From positions 1 to 34,893 of IMG/VR virus record IMGVR_UViG_3300035663_000055: a DNA stretch of 34,893 bases; one strand, written 5' to 3'. The translations under genes were made by a program, and so were the position numbers. Shown piece after piece: positions 16,101 to 24,900 of this stretch. The notes below the pieces were generated by a model, which did not search any database, was not told the origin of the DNA, and saw only the letters and a list, made by a program, of their open reading frames with translations. Origin of the DNA: a virus. Position 1 is the first letter of the stretch; every line of letters begins with the position of its first letter.

Positions 16101-18288
16101 GATCTGTCCGGTGTACTTCTCGGGTTTCGAAAAGGGCTATCCGGACATCGGGAATCTTGGGACTGATCCGTACCGCGCTGGAACGCTGCTGTTCCGCGAC
16201 CTGCGGGAAGTCTCGTCTGATGGAACAGTGAGCCCTCTGTACCGGGCGGGGACCTATGTGCTGACCTTCGAGGGCGACGGGACCTTCATGGTCGGGTTCG
16301 ACGCCGCTCCGGCGAATCTTGTGGTCAATCCCTTCGGCGGCAAGGAGCTTGCGGGAGAGACCACGCCTGGGTCGAAGCGCATCGAGTTCAACGTGGCGAA
16401 CCCGACGACTGCGGGGGTCTATCTCGCGGTCCACACGAGCAACCCTGCGAATCGTGTGCGGAACATGCGCGTGTTCTACAAGGCTGACGAGGCCGACCTC
16501 GCGGCCCAGCCTTGGCTGCCTGAGTTCGTCAACGATCTCAAGAACGTCTTCAAGGTCCGAGTCCTGCGGCCCATGGAGTTCGTTGGGTCAAACACGAGCA
16601 AGCGCACCGTCAACCGGGTTCTAGCGACTGACCCCTTCTGGACAGGCGGCGGCTGGCCCTGGGAAGTCTTGTGCGAGCTGTGCAATCAGTTGGACTGCGG
16701 GATCTGGTACAACCCGCCGGGCTTCCTGGATGCGGCGGCCATCCAATCGGAAGCGGCAATCATCCGCAATACGCTCAAGCCCGAGCTGACGGTTGTCGTT
16801 GAAGGCCCGAATGAGATGTTCAACGGCTTCCCGTTCTCTGTCGGGAGCGGCCAATATGCCACAGGCGCTCTGGTGCCGCCTACCGCGGCCTGGCTGGAGG
16901 GCAACAACGCTACTGAGACCACGCCTGGATCTGGGGTCTACCAATACATCGGGCCGAAGCCCGGGTTCTCCAGCAACATCACGCAGGCGGCCTTCGAGGG
17001 TGCTGCGGTGCTGACAAACCGCGCCCACCAGGCGTTCGCTACAGAGTTCGCGGGCCAAACGGATCGATTGGTCTACGCTTTCGGAACGCAGGCCGCCAAC
17101 GTCTTCCCCTTCACCGTGGGCATCTCCCGCGCCCCGCTGACCCAGATGGTGGTCATCGCGCCCTACGCCGCGGTCAGTCCGTTCATTGATTTCACGCACC
17201 CGACTTACGCCCAAGAGGCTCTGTCTTCTTATGTCGGTGCTGAGGTGGATCAAGCGGTGCAGTTCGTGCAGAACTACCGCGATGCGATTGACGCGCACAA
17301 CACCACTACTGGTGCCTCGCTGCGCCTTGGTTGCTATGAGTTCGGCTTCCAGATGGTCAGCGCCAAGAAGTTCAGCCTGGACGATCCCAACGGGGTCGCG
17401 CCGGGCGGGGCGACTGCCAGCAGTCCCTCGTTGACCTTCTACCCGTCCGGGGGGCAGGTCGGGGCCTTCTTCTGGAACGAAATCTGGACCGGGTTCCTGC
17501 CGGTGTCTTTTCCGATCACCGACCCACAGAACACGGTCATCGGCGATCGGATCAAGACATTCATGCGGTCCGCGCAGGCCGGCACGATCCTGACGGACTT
17601 CATCGCCAAGGTCGCCCCGCTCCTCGACGGTCCCTTGGCCTTCTATGCTGACTACGCCCAAGTCTCCCCGATCGACGGACACTACGCCCTCCTCGACTAC
17701 CCTGGCCAGCCCCTATCGGTGTACCCCAAGGCTCAGGCGTGGGCGGCAGCTTCTGCGGGCGGCTCCGGCGGCGGCGGTAGCGGTCCTGGGGGCATCTCTG
17801 TGGGTCCTTCTGACCTTGTGGACCTGGAAGGGACGCTTATTCCAGGCCCGCCGGTCCCCCCAGGGACCACGCTGACGCTCACCTGGGTCGATGCGGATAC
17901 GCTGAGTGTGCAGGGCAACCTCCTGGACCAGCTCGACTACCTCCAGATCGGGGCGGAGTTCGATTGCTACATCGTGCTCCACCCGCCCTATTTCCGCAAC
18001 TCCAGGGAAGGCGCCATTCTCGGCGGATCCTACCGGGCCAAGCTGGTCAAAGTGGCTTTCGAGGACACCTGGAGGTTCCGGGTCGATGTCCAGGCAGAGA
18101 ACGGCAAGACTTACAGCAAGCAGGCCTCCTCCCAGGCCACGGCCACCCAACTGATCTTCAAGACCGGCCTTCAAGAGTTCCCGGCCCTCGGGGACCCGGC
18201 AAAGATCAGCGTGGCCCTCCACAACCCGGAGGTGACTCCCAACTGGTTCGCTAGCGTCGAGTGGCTTATCGAGCCGGTCCGGCGGTAG
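13186..18288 (+). CDS. Tail tubular protein B (nozzle) with inserted jelly-roll and glycoside hydrolase domains
   Basis: This 1700-residue protein is a T7 gp12-like tail nozzle with two insertions. Residues 1-111 match gp12 (LAGGVSQGLAPLNPPW, then KRPGSRHVAVL; ASIKVWDRFG). Residues about 112-322 form an inserted beta domain with SVYVKDPN and GGGWTRLWVTLD, like sugar-binding jelly rolls of phage tails. The gp12 frame resumes at RYETLSLGSTTLVLNK and includes FVGSRINHMFWVDGRLGFLS. After FTAPPGF (867) an insert of about 670 residues holds a small beta part and a TIM-barrel-like region with EGPNE (N1209-E1210) and CYEFGF (E1385), fitting acid/base and nucleophile of clan A glycosidases. A Gly/Ser linker (1524-1537) leads back to gp12 (LSVQGNLLDQLDYLQIG; C-terminus SVEWLIEPVRR). 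Without inserts about 815 residues remain, close to T7 gp12 (794). Confidence 0.9.
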   Translation: MLRSVSVPTLAGGVSQGLAPLNPPWKVRESVNNVLDVVRGAGKRPGSRHVAVLGAADVNEAVWRTLRFEDDQFYLAQISPASIKVWDRFGAPYPVINSAGSFSYLATRAPNAAASPEGNWLVVFGSDWTFNGGGSITGVGTGVFGLTPWGEGGSAVVSQISSASLVAGGYTYLYNSDAALVLKPGKAVVSVYVKDPNYEGAAGVLAPTQVGLGLIQPTLGTPPASALFWEYNATSAKWTLKSQLGEGSVFLKQGAVYSGGGWTRLWVTLDLTQYLQLSGNLVGDPFYPTIFQLSGASEVRTVLATGFQVTYGVDVVQPYLLSGRYETLSLGSTTLVLNKAVTVAPGTTLEPTPSAYGDQALFFVAQGAYSTKYTVSAIVDVSGVDTVYFATITTWDGVNGGVGILNSIDPADIAASLRASLTGAIAQNFGPLILLRSDPTRQIKNVIATDSQGGSVPLIRAFDDQAQLLTDLPASAPAGYKLKISGDADFNQDDYYVEFVMEGIGQSGSGASSLGLSTQKYGPGQWIESLPNGIVLDLDEATLPHKIERKIDNALGAVTGTPNAVYFEFSRVTWADREVGDDVSNPAPDFVGSRINHMFWVDGRLGFLSQNNVIFSRVDQPFNFWRETVRTFPASDRIQAQAASRDYAELLGTVLYYGRVILISSENHWILNINPSLTAENINFVPFVNFESFPEVPPAYTDSSVYVPYKDGAYTGVRRITPSNADANALITQDVTREIRNYIPGAARQIVSATNLGMLFLLTDVEGVDDHSNIYVYSYAQSGSELIQTAWHKWRMLDRVAHLAVENSTLYTVQVSDAGVYLESLIFDDVFAAEGTQEWRLDRRVDVGALSVSVSGGKTLFTAPPGFKFDSRNDWKAVYTAASNAPGTFTSSKLKLDSLGAASRGVPGLVAKSTPAFNSALNLKQYFDFKPQALFYRTNYLKGARYANPGTQNGWLKESKNSFSQFSAFEDGICPVYFSGFEKGYPDIGNLGTDPYRAGTLLFRDLREVSSDGTVSPLYRAGTYVLTFEGDGTFMVGFDAAPANLVVNPFGGKELAGETTPGSKRIEFNVANPTTAGVYLAVHTSNPANRVRNMRVFYKADEADLAAQPWLPEFVNDLKNVFKVRVLRPMEFVGSNTSKRTVNRVLATDPFWTGGGWPWEVLCELCNQLDCGIWYNPPGFLDAAAIQSEAAIIRNTLKPELTVVVEGPNEMFNGFPFSVGSGQYATGALVPPTAAWLEGNNATETTPGSGVYQYIGPKPGFSSNITQAAFEGAAVLTNRAHQAFATEFAGQTDRLVYAFGTQAANVFPFTVGISRAPLTQMVVIAPYAAVSPFIDFTHPTYAQEALSSYVGAEVDQAVQFVQNYRDAIDAHNTTTGASLRLGCYEFGFQMVSAKKFSLDDPNGVAPGGATASSPSLTFYPSGGQVGAFFWNEIWTGFLPVSFPITDPQNTVIGDRIKTFMRSAQAGTILTDFIAKVAPLLDGPLAFYADYAQVSPIDGHYALLDYPGQPLSVYPKAQAWAAASAGGSGGGGSGPGGISVGPSDLVDLEGTLIPGPPVPPGTTLTLTWVDADTLSVQGNLLDQLDYLQIGAEFDCYIVLHPPYFRNSREGAILGGSYRAKLVKVAFEDTWRFRVDVQAENGKTYSKQASSQATATQLIFKTGLQEFPALGDPAKISVALHNPEVTPNWFASVEWLIEPVRR

Positions 18289-18297
18289 ACTGGTCCC

Positions 18298-18825
18298 ATG
18301 CTCGATCCGGCGACGCTGGCTATCGTTGGGGGCTTTTCCCTGGCTCAGGGGGCCTCCAACATCTTTGGGGCCTGGCAGCAGCACAAGTACGATAAGAAGG
18401 TCGCCGCGCAGAACCAAGCGCTCCTGCGGGAGGCTTTCGTCAAGGCCCTGGACGCCCGGGGTCGGGCCTTTCGCGCAGAGCATGAGCAGGCCGCCTACAC
18501 CTCGGAGTCGATCCAGCAAGACGCTGCGCGGGCCCTTGGGGTCTCTCGGGCCCAGGTAGCAGGCGCCCGGGTGTCCGGCGAAGCTGCGCGACTTTTGGTG
18601 GACCAGATCACCGCGGGGCTCGCCCGGTATCGCGTGGGGGCTGAGCGGGATGCGCGGTTCCGCCAGGCTGCGGAGGTCGATGCGAACCAGGCGGCCCAGA
18701 TCGAGTTCCAGAGCAATCTGTTCTCGGCCGGGGCGGGCCCGAAGCCGAACTACGGGCTCCTTTCCTTCTCGGCCATTGCCGGCGCTGGCGCCCAGGGCGT
18801 GGCTTCGGCCTACACGCCTGACTGA
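18298..18825 (+). CDS. Internal virion protein, T7 gp14-like
   Basis: The 175-residue protein starts with a hydrophobic Gly/Ala-rich helix (ATLAIVGGFSLAQGASNIFG) and continues with long Gln/Ala/Arg-rich helices. The segment ALGVSRAQVAGARVSGEAA resembles the conserved core of gp14-like proteins (ARASAQVSAGEAGV type). In T7, gp14 forms the outer-membrane part of the DNA ejection channel. Size (T7: 196) and position before two giant virion genes agree. Its last base is the first base of the next ATG (TGATG). Confidence 0.8.
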   Translation: MLDPATLAIVGGFSLAQGASNIFGAWQQHKYDKKVAAQNQALLREAFVKALDARGRAFRAEHEQAAYTSESIQQDAARALGVSRAQVAGARVSGEAARLLVDQITAGLARYRVGAERDARFRQAAEVDANQAAQIEFQSNLFSAGAGPKPNYGLLSFSAIAGAGAQGVASAYTPD

Positions 18826-21800
18826 TGTTCCCCTCGCCCTACAATCGCTACCAAGGCGCTTCGGCCAGCCCGCGCATGCGGGCCACCGACCGTCTCATTA
18901 ATCCGCTGCCGGACTTCGAGTCTATCGGCAAGGCCTTGAAATCTATCCGCCAGCAGGACCAAGAGGTCGAGCAGGTCGAGCAGTTCGGGGCCGGGAAGCA
19001 ATGGGCCCAGGAGAATGAGAGCGCCATCCAGCAGGCTGTCGCCGGGCAGGCCAAGGAGCTGAGCGAAATCGAACTCAAGTCTCTCTTGCGGGAGATGATG
19101 CAGCAGGGCCTGGGGCCCGTGCTTCCACAGACCATCGAAGGGGGCCTGGTGGCCCTGGGGCGCTCGCACAGCTCTGGGTTCGCCCGCGAACTCCAGGGAG
19201 AGCTGGAGAAGCTCCCGCTGATTACGCAAGACGGCGAGCCCGTCCTGGACGACCGCGAGGCCCAGGCGGCCTACGCCCGGGTGTTTCAGCGCTACAGCAC
19301 CAGCGGGCTTATGCGGGCCCCTGCGGCTCGGGATGTGTTCACCCAGCAGGCCCAGGAGATCCGCGACAGCTTCCTTGGGCAGGCCACGCGGAACCGTCTG
19401 GAAGCCCAATACAAGCTCGCCGAGGGGGCTGCTAAGGAGTCTGTGGCGGCCTCAATCGGTCAGTCGATGCTTGGGATCTATGCGAGCCCGGATCGTATCC
19501 TGACCCCTGAGGAGCGCAACACGGCGTCCCTGGAGTTCCAAGAGGTGCTGGACCGGGAGGTGGGGCGCCTCCGTGCGGCGAACATCTTGGCGCCCGCGGG
19601 GATCGTGGCGGACGCGCTGGATATGGTGGTGGAGAACGAGATGGTCAAGGAGGCTCCGGACATGGACATGCTCCTGGACATCTTGGCACAGGCCGAGGAC
19701 TACAAGGTCGGATCGGCGACGCTGGGGGAGAACGCCTTGACTGGGCCCCGCATGGTGGCGCTCCGTGGGCGGGTGCGCGAGCTGGGGATGCGGGCTGAGC
19801 GCGAGGCCTCTGAGCGGGACGCCCTTCGGGACGCGCGTTTGTCCAGCGCAGCCCGTTCGCTGTTTCTCGGGCCTCTCCAGAAAGCTGCCGAAGAGGGGCG
19901 ACTTGCCGATGTCCAGCAGGAACTCCTGCGGACCATCAATGATGACAAGGAGACTTTCGTCAAGGACTCCGACAAGGCCATCGCCCGTGAGGCCCTGGGG
20001 GAGCTGCTGATCAGGGCCCGGACGACCCAGAACCAATACGAGGCCCCGACGATGGAGGCGGCCCGCAGCGCGATCAAGCAGAATCAGATCACCCAGGAGA
20101 TGATCCAGGCGCTGCCTATCAGCCTGTCGGCTCAGTTGGAGCTGCTGGAAGAGCTGGAGAAGCAGTCCACGATCCCGCCATCTCTGACGAATGGCTCGTT
20201 GGCCTCCAACACGGTCAGCAGCCTGGTCAACGCTCTTGGGAGCAGCGGCTTGACCGCGCGGACGCGCCAGGACATGATGCCCGGGATCTTCGAGATTCAC
20301 GCGCAAGCGGCGACGAAGGGATCCGAAATGTTCCGCCAGTTCATCAGCGGTGGAGACACGCCGGCCATGGCGGAGCAGAAGACACACGCCGAGATCAATC
20401 GTTTCTTGCTCGCGAAACAACAAGAGGTCATCGCGTCCCTCGGGGCCCGCCAGGTCGACCAAGACAACCTCGCGGCGGCCTACAAGGTCCCCTTCCAGGA
20501 CGGCGACTTCGATGAGGCCCTCCAGGCACTGGTGCGGGCCGAGCAAGCTGGCGCGATCCCCGCGGGGGATGAGACGCAGATCCGCCGGACCATTACCGCG
20601 ACCCAGGCGCTTCGCACGGCCGGGGCGGCTTCCATCGGAGACCCGTCGCTGACTCAGACGTTCTCGATGATCGAGGACCGGATCTTGCGAGAGACCCAGC
20701 TATTCGCTACGACTCCGGTGGGAGCCCGGGAGTTTAGCGATAACGAGGAAACCGCGCAGGCCCAGTTGCGTCTGCGGGTTTCTGAGGAAGTCAACAAGAT
20801 CAAGCAGGAGGCTTTCAAGAAGACCGACGATTGGCTCAAGGAGCAGAAGAATACTGCGGACCTCCAAGAGCGGGCGGTGCGCTACATGCGGGAGGTTGTG
20901 ATCCCCGAGATCCAGGAAGCTCGCAGAGCCACTGTACAGACCCCTGAGATGTTCGCCCCGGCCACGAAGGCCTTGCAAGCGATCGACTCGAAGTTGCAGG
21001 TGGACGGCCCGATCGACGAGTTCGTCGCCGTGCGTCGATCGAATGTGGTTAGCCCTATTGTCAGGGACTTGATTCAAAAGCCTGGATATGAGCCGTTGTC
21101 TTCAAGCTGGTTTGCCGAAAACGAGGTTTCGATGAGTCTTCTAGCGTTGGTGAAGACCACAGGCCAACGTGACCGGGCGAGTGAAGTGGTGAAGCGCCAG
21201 GTTAGGGTCCCCGCGCAGATCGACGATCCCGCGGGGCGGATTCGTGCGCTTGAGACCGACCGAAGGCGTGCAGTTACTGAGCGGCGAATCGCCCAAGAGC
21301 AGCGGGACCGTAAAGATCGCGGGATGCCTGCGTTGTCAATGACGGAGACGCTGGCGATCGTCAACGCCCGCTATGACAATCTGGTGACTCCCGAGGAGCG
21401 GGCGGCGATTATGGCAGCCGGGGCGCCGACCACAAAGGAAATCGAAGAGATCGTCCAAACCGAGCGTTTCGTTCCGGCGCGTGTGAGTCCGACCAAAGCC
21501 GCGGTGTTGCTTGACAGGGCACTCCGTGGGGAGGGCTTCGATAACTCCCCGGGAATTGGTCTGAACGCCGCGCAGGCGGAGGCCCTCGGCCCTTTCCTCG
21601 AGCGGCGTGAAAAGCCCTGGGCCCTCAGCGTCGCCCTCAAGTCCATGCCGCCCGAGGACGTGACCACGGCCTTGATCCGGGGCTCGCTGACCTACGAGGA
21701 GTTCATGGCCGGTTCGATGACCCGCGGGTACTTCGACGGTGCCGAGTTGAAGCCGCAGACCTTTGCGCTGCCGGCGGACCTTGACATCTTCTCGACCCCT

Positions 21801-21950
21801 ATGTTCTCTTCGCAGGCCGACCTAGAGCGCTTTGCCGATACTCCCGATGAACACGCCAAGCTCTTTGCGCGGATCGGGCAGCAGCCCTCTGAGGCCCTTC
21901 TGGCTGTCTTCTACCAGTCCCAAGCGAACCTGATCGCTCTCTACCGCTGA
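18825..21950 (+). CDS. Internal virion protein, T7 gp15-like by position
   Basis: The 1041-residue protein is mostly helical and rich in Gln, Glu, Ala and Arg (QQDQEVEQVEQFGAGKQWA near residue 45; the NENES-type start is absent). T7 gp15 (747 residues) is likewise helical and builds the periplasmic tunnel with gp16. The assignment rests on order and composition, since sequence of this family diverges quickly. No enzymatic motif is seen. The start ATG overlaps the upstream stop and its own stop overlaps the next ATG, so the three ejection genes are coupled. Confidence 0.75.
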   Translation: MFPSPYNRYQGASASPRMRATDRLINPLPDFESIGKALKSIRQQDQEVEQVEQFGAGKQWAQENESAIQQAVAGQAKELSEIELKSLLREMMQQGLGPVLPQTIEGGLVALGRSHSSGFARELQGELEKLPLITQDGEPVLDDREAQAAYARVFQRYSTSGLMRAPAARDVFTQQAQEIRDSFLGQATRNRLEAQYKLAEGAAKESVAASIGQSMLGIYASPDRILTPEERNTASLEFQEVLDREVGRLRAANILAPAGIVADALDMVVENEMVKEAPDMDMLLDILAQAEDYKVGSATLGENALTGPRMVALRGRVRELGMRAEREASERDALRDARLSSAARSLFLGPLQKAAEEGRLADVQQELLRTINDDKETFVKDSDKAIAREALGELLIRARTTQNQYEAPTMEAARSAIKQNQITQEMIQALPISLSAQLELLEELEKQSTIPPSLTNGSLASNTVSSLVNALGSSGLTARTRQDMMPGIFEIHAQAATKGSEMFRQFISGGDTPAMAEQKTHAEINRFLLAKQQEVIASLGARQVDQDNLAAAYKVPFQDGDFDEALQALVRAEQAGAIPAGDETQIRRTITATQALRTAGAASIGDPSLTQTFSMIEDRILRETQLFATTPVGAREFSDNEETAQAQLRLRVSEEVNKIKQEAFKKTDDWLKEQKNTADLQERAVRYMREVVIPEIQEARRATVQTPEMFAPATKALQAIDSKLQVDGPIDEFVAVRRSNVVSPIVRDLIQKPGYEPLSSSWFAENEVSMSLLALVKTTGQRDRASEVVKRQVRVPAQIDDPAGRIRALETDRRRAVTERRIAQEQRDRKDRGMPALSMTETLAIVNARYDNLVTPEERAAIMAAGAPTTKEIEEIVQTERFVPARVSPTKAAVLLDRALRGEGFDNSPGIGLNAAQAEALGPFLERREKPWALSVALKSMPPEDVTTALIRGSLTYEEFMAGSMTRGYFDGAELKPQTFALPADLDIFSTPMFSSQADLERFADTPDEHAKLFARIGQQPSEALLAVFYQSQANLIALYR

Positions 21951-24900
21951 TGGCCGACCTGTCCCAATATTTCCGCACCATGGGCCCTGTGGAGCCCCCG
22001 GAGGAGGAAGGCTCCCTGGTCGGTGACTTGGCTCTGGCGATTCCCCGCGGATTCGCGCACAGCGCGCAGAGCCTCGCCAGTCTTGCGGGTCTGTCAGACG
22101 ATGAAGAGCCCTGGCTGGGTACCTCGTCCTACATGGGGATCCGGGTCCTGGAGGGGGCTGTCCAGTACGCGCCGATCTTCGGTGGGGCGTTTAGCGCTCT
22201 TAAAGGCGTCACCACCGTCGGCAAGGCCGCCTTCGGGGCCGGTGTGGCTGCTGACTTCCTGGCCCAGCGTGGTCAAGATGGCCGGGCGGTCGACTTGTTG
22301 GCCCTGGCCATCCCCGAACTCAAAGACACCTACCTGGCCACCAAGGAAGACGAGCTGGATTCCCTGGAAGGGCGATTCAAGAACGTCCTGGACGGCCTCG
22401 GGTTCTCTTTCATTGCCGGCGGGCTCGCTGCGGGGCTGCGCCAGGCCAGGGGCCGGGCCAAGGCGGGAGATGCCCGCAAGGTCGACCGGGCCATTGACGA
22501 GATCGCTGGGAAGGTCGCCACGGACGAGACGGTGAACCTGGAGGTCTCGCTGGGCCTCGACGAATACAGCCCGACCTCTGGGGTCCAACGGATTTCCGGC
22601 GAGGTCGAAACACACGCCCAGCGGATCCTCGACCAAGATGAGGTGCCCTTGCTGGGCCAGCGGGAGCTGTTCGGATTCGCGCAAGACCTGTCGGCTCAGG
22701 TGGGCCGTGTGCTGGTTGACCAACCCCTGGGCGGGAAGAAGACCGGCGCTCCCACCAAGAAGGCGTCGGTCCTGCGCCAGGAAGGTGTCCAGGTCAGTGC
22801 CGAGCTTCTGGACGCCCACGCGGACCTGCTGCGAACCGGCACGCTCAACCGGACCTTCCTGCGGAAGTTCTGGACCTTCATGGAGGCCCAGATGTCCGAG
22901 GACGCCAAGAAGGTTCTCAGCGAGCAGTGGAGACTGGAGCGGGACAGCATCGCCGCCTTCGAGCCCGGTATCGAGGCCCGGATCGGGACCGACAAGGAGC
23001 TAGCCGGCGAGTACCGATTCCGAAGCCCCGCGGACTGGGCGATCCACAAGATCATCCAGGATGCCCGCCCGAACAACCCGGGAAACCTGGAGCTGGACCG
23101 GGCCTATGCCGAGGCCGAAGTCGCCTGGCGGCGGGTTCTCGATGCCCACATCAACCAGTACGGCACAGAGCGGGTCTCGGCGGCTCTGATCTCGCTTCGC
23201 CGGGGTTCTGAGGAGTGGGACTATCTTCGCAACGACTCTCGCTCGGTGCCTCTGGAACTCCGGCGGGAAGAGCTGGTGCGCTCGCGGGCCCGCCAGGTCA
23301 AGAAGTTTGAGGAGCGGGTCTTCGCCAACCTCGATGCGACCATCAAGGACATGGAGACCAAGGGGATCGACCCTCGGCGCCCCGACTACCTCCAGCGTGT
23401 GGTCGATACGAGTCTGCGGGACATCAACCTCCAGATGGTGGATGAGGGCCTGATGGATGCCGCTGTCCTGATCCGATCAGCCGCCAAGGCGTATCGCTAC
23501 TGGTTCGAGAAGAACCCCGGGCGAAAGATCGTCCCTGACCGGGAGATGGTTCGGACCGTGGCGGCCCGCGTGGCGACCCTGGTCGGCCAAGACGACGGCG
23601 GGGTTTCAGCGATCTTGACGCGGATGCGCGGAGACCAGCTCGCCTCTCAGGCCCAGCTCCAAGACATCACCATCGAGCTGACGGCAGCTTCTACGGTGCT
23701 CTTCCGTTTGGGCTCGCAGCTCTTCCGTGACATGTACCAAGCTCGCCCGCTCTTCAAGGAGGCGAAGAAAAACGAGCAGGCCATTCAAGACATCTTCCAC
23801 CGCTATCGGCTCTACCTGGACGCCCTGGGAGCTGTGAAAGGCACCCGAGCGACCCTTGGCCGTGGCTTGCGCGCCTTGGGCCTCAAGGTCCACGACAAGA
23901 GCCTGGAGAAGACCATCAAGGAGTTCAACGCTCTCGGCGGGGTCGTGCAGAACTCCCCCGCGGCTGCGGCGGCCTTCTTCGAGTCGTTCGTCAAGAAGCA
24001 CGAGGGCCTCGCCAAGGCGATGGGGCTGCGCGCCGATGCCGGCGGGCCCGCGGCGAGTCCGCTGGGCCCTGGTGGAGGCTCCGGCGGACCTGGCGCGGCC
24101 CCCTCGGGGTCCTTTGGATTCGGGCAGGCCGCTCCGGCCCGGATGACCGCTGACGAAGCTGCCGCCGGTCTGGACATGCTCCCGCCGGGCGACGTGGATC
24201 CCAAGCTGATCGAGGCGGCTCTCGGCGGGCTCGCGCGGACCACCACAGATTCCTTTGGGAAGCTGGTCGGCGGTTTGATGATCGAAGGGTTCATGGGCCA
24301 CATCATGTGGGGCATGCGGACGCTGGTGGGCACTATCCCGGTCTTCTCGTTCGCTTCGGCCAGCTTGAAGATGTTGGAGGTCGCTGCTGGCTCTGGGGTC
24401 ACGCGGTTCTTCAACACCTACACGACGGCGGTGGACCGGCGCAGTGCCCAGCAGGCTGCGGCCCGTTTCTTCTTCTCGCCCGACAACTGGACTCGGGGAT
24501 GGAAGGCGTTCAAAACCGCCCTGCTTGAGAACCAGAATACGTTTCGTCCCAAGGCCTTGACGGCGGCCACGGAGCACAAGCACTACATCAACAAGGAGTT
24601 CATCGACCGCCTGCGGTTGACGATGGGCCACACCGACACCGACTATCAGAGCACGCGCTGGTACAAGGTCGGTGGGGCCATTCTCAACGGCTACGGGGCC
24701 TTTGCGCGATTCCCGGGTCGCTGGTCGCAGGCCGTAGACTCGGCGTTGGCCACCAAGATCGGCTACGCCATGGCTGAAAGCCGCCTGGCTCAAGAGGCCA
24801 TCGCTAAGGGTATGGTCGACGAGCAGATCCCTGAGTACGTCGCCAAGCACATCGACCTCATCATCGAGAATGGACGCTTGATGACTGACGCGGCCCTTGA

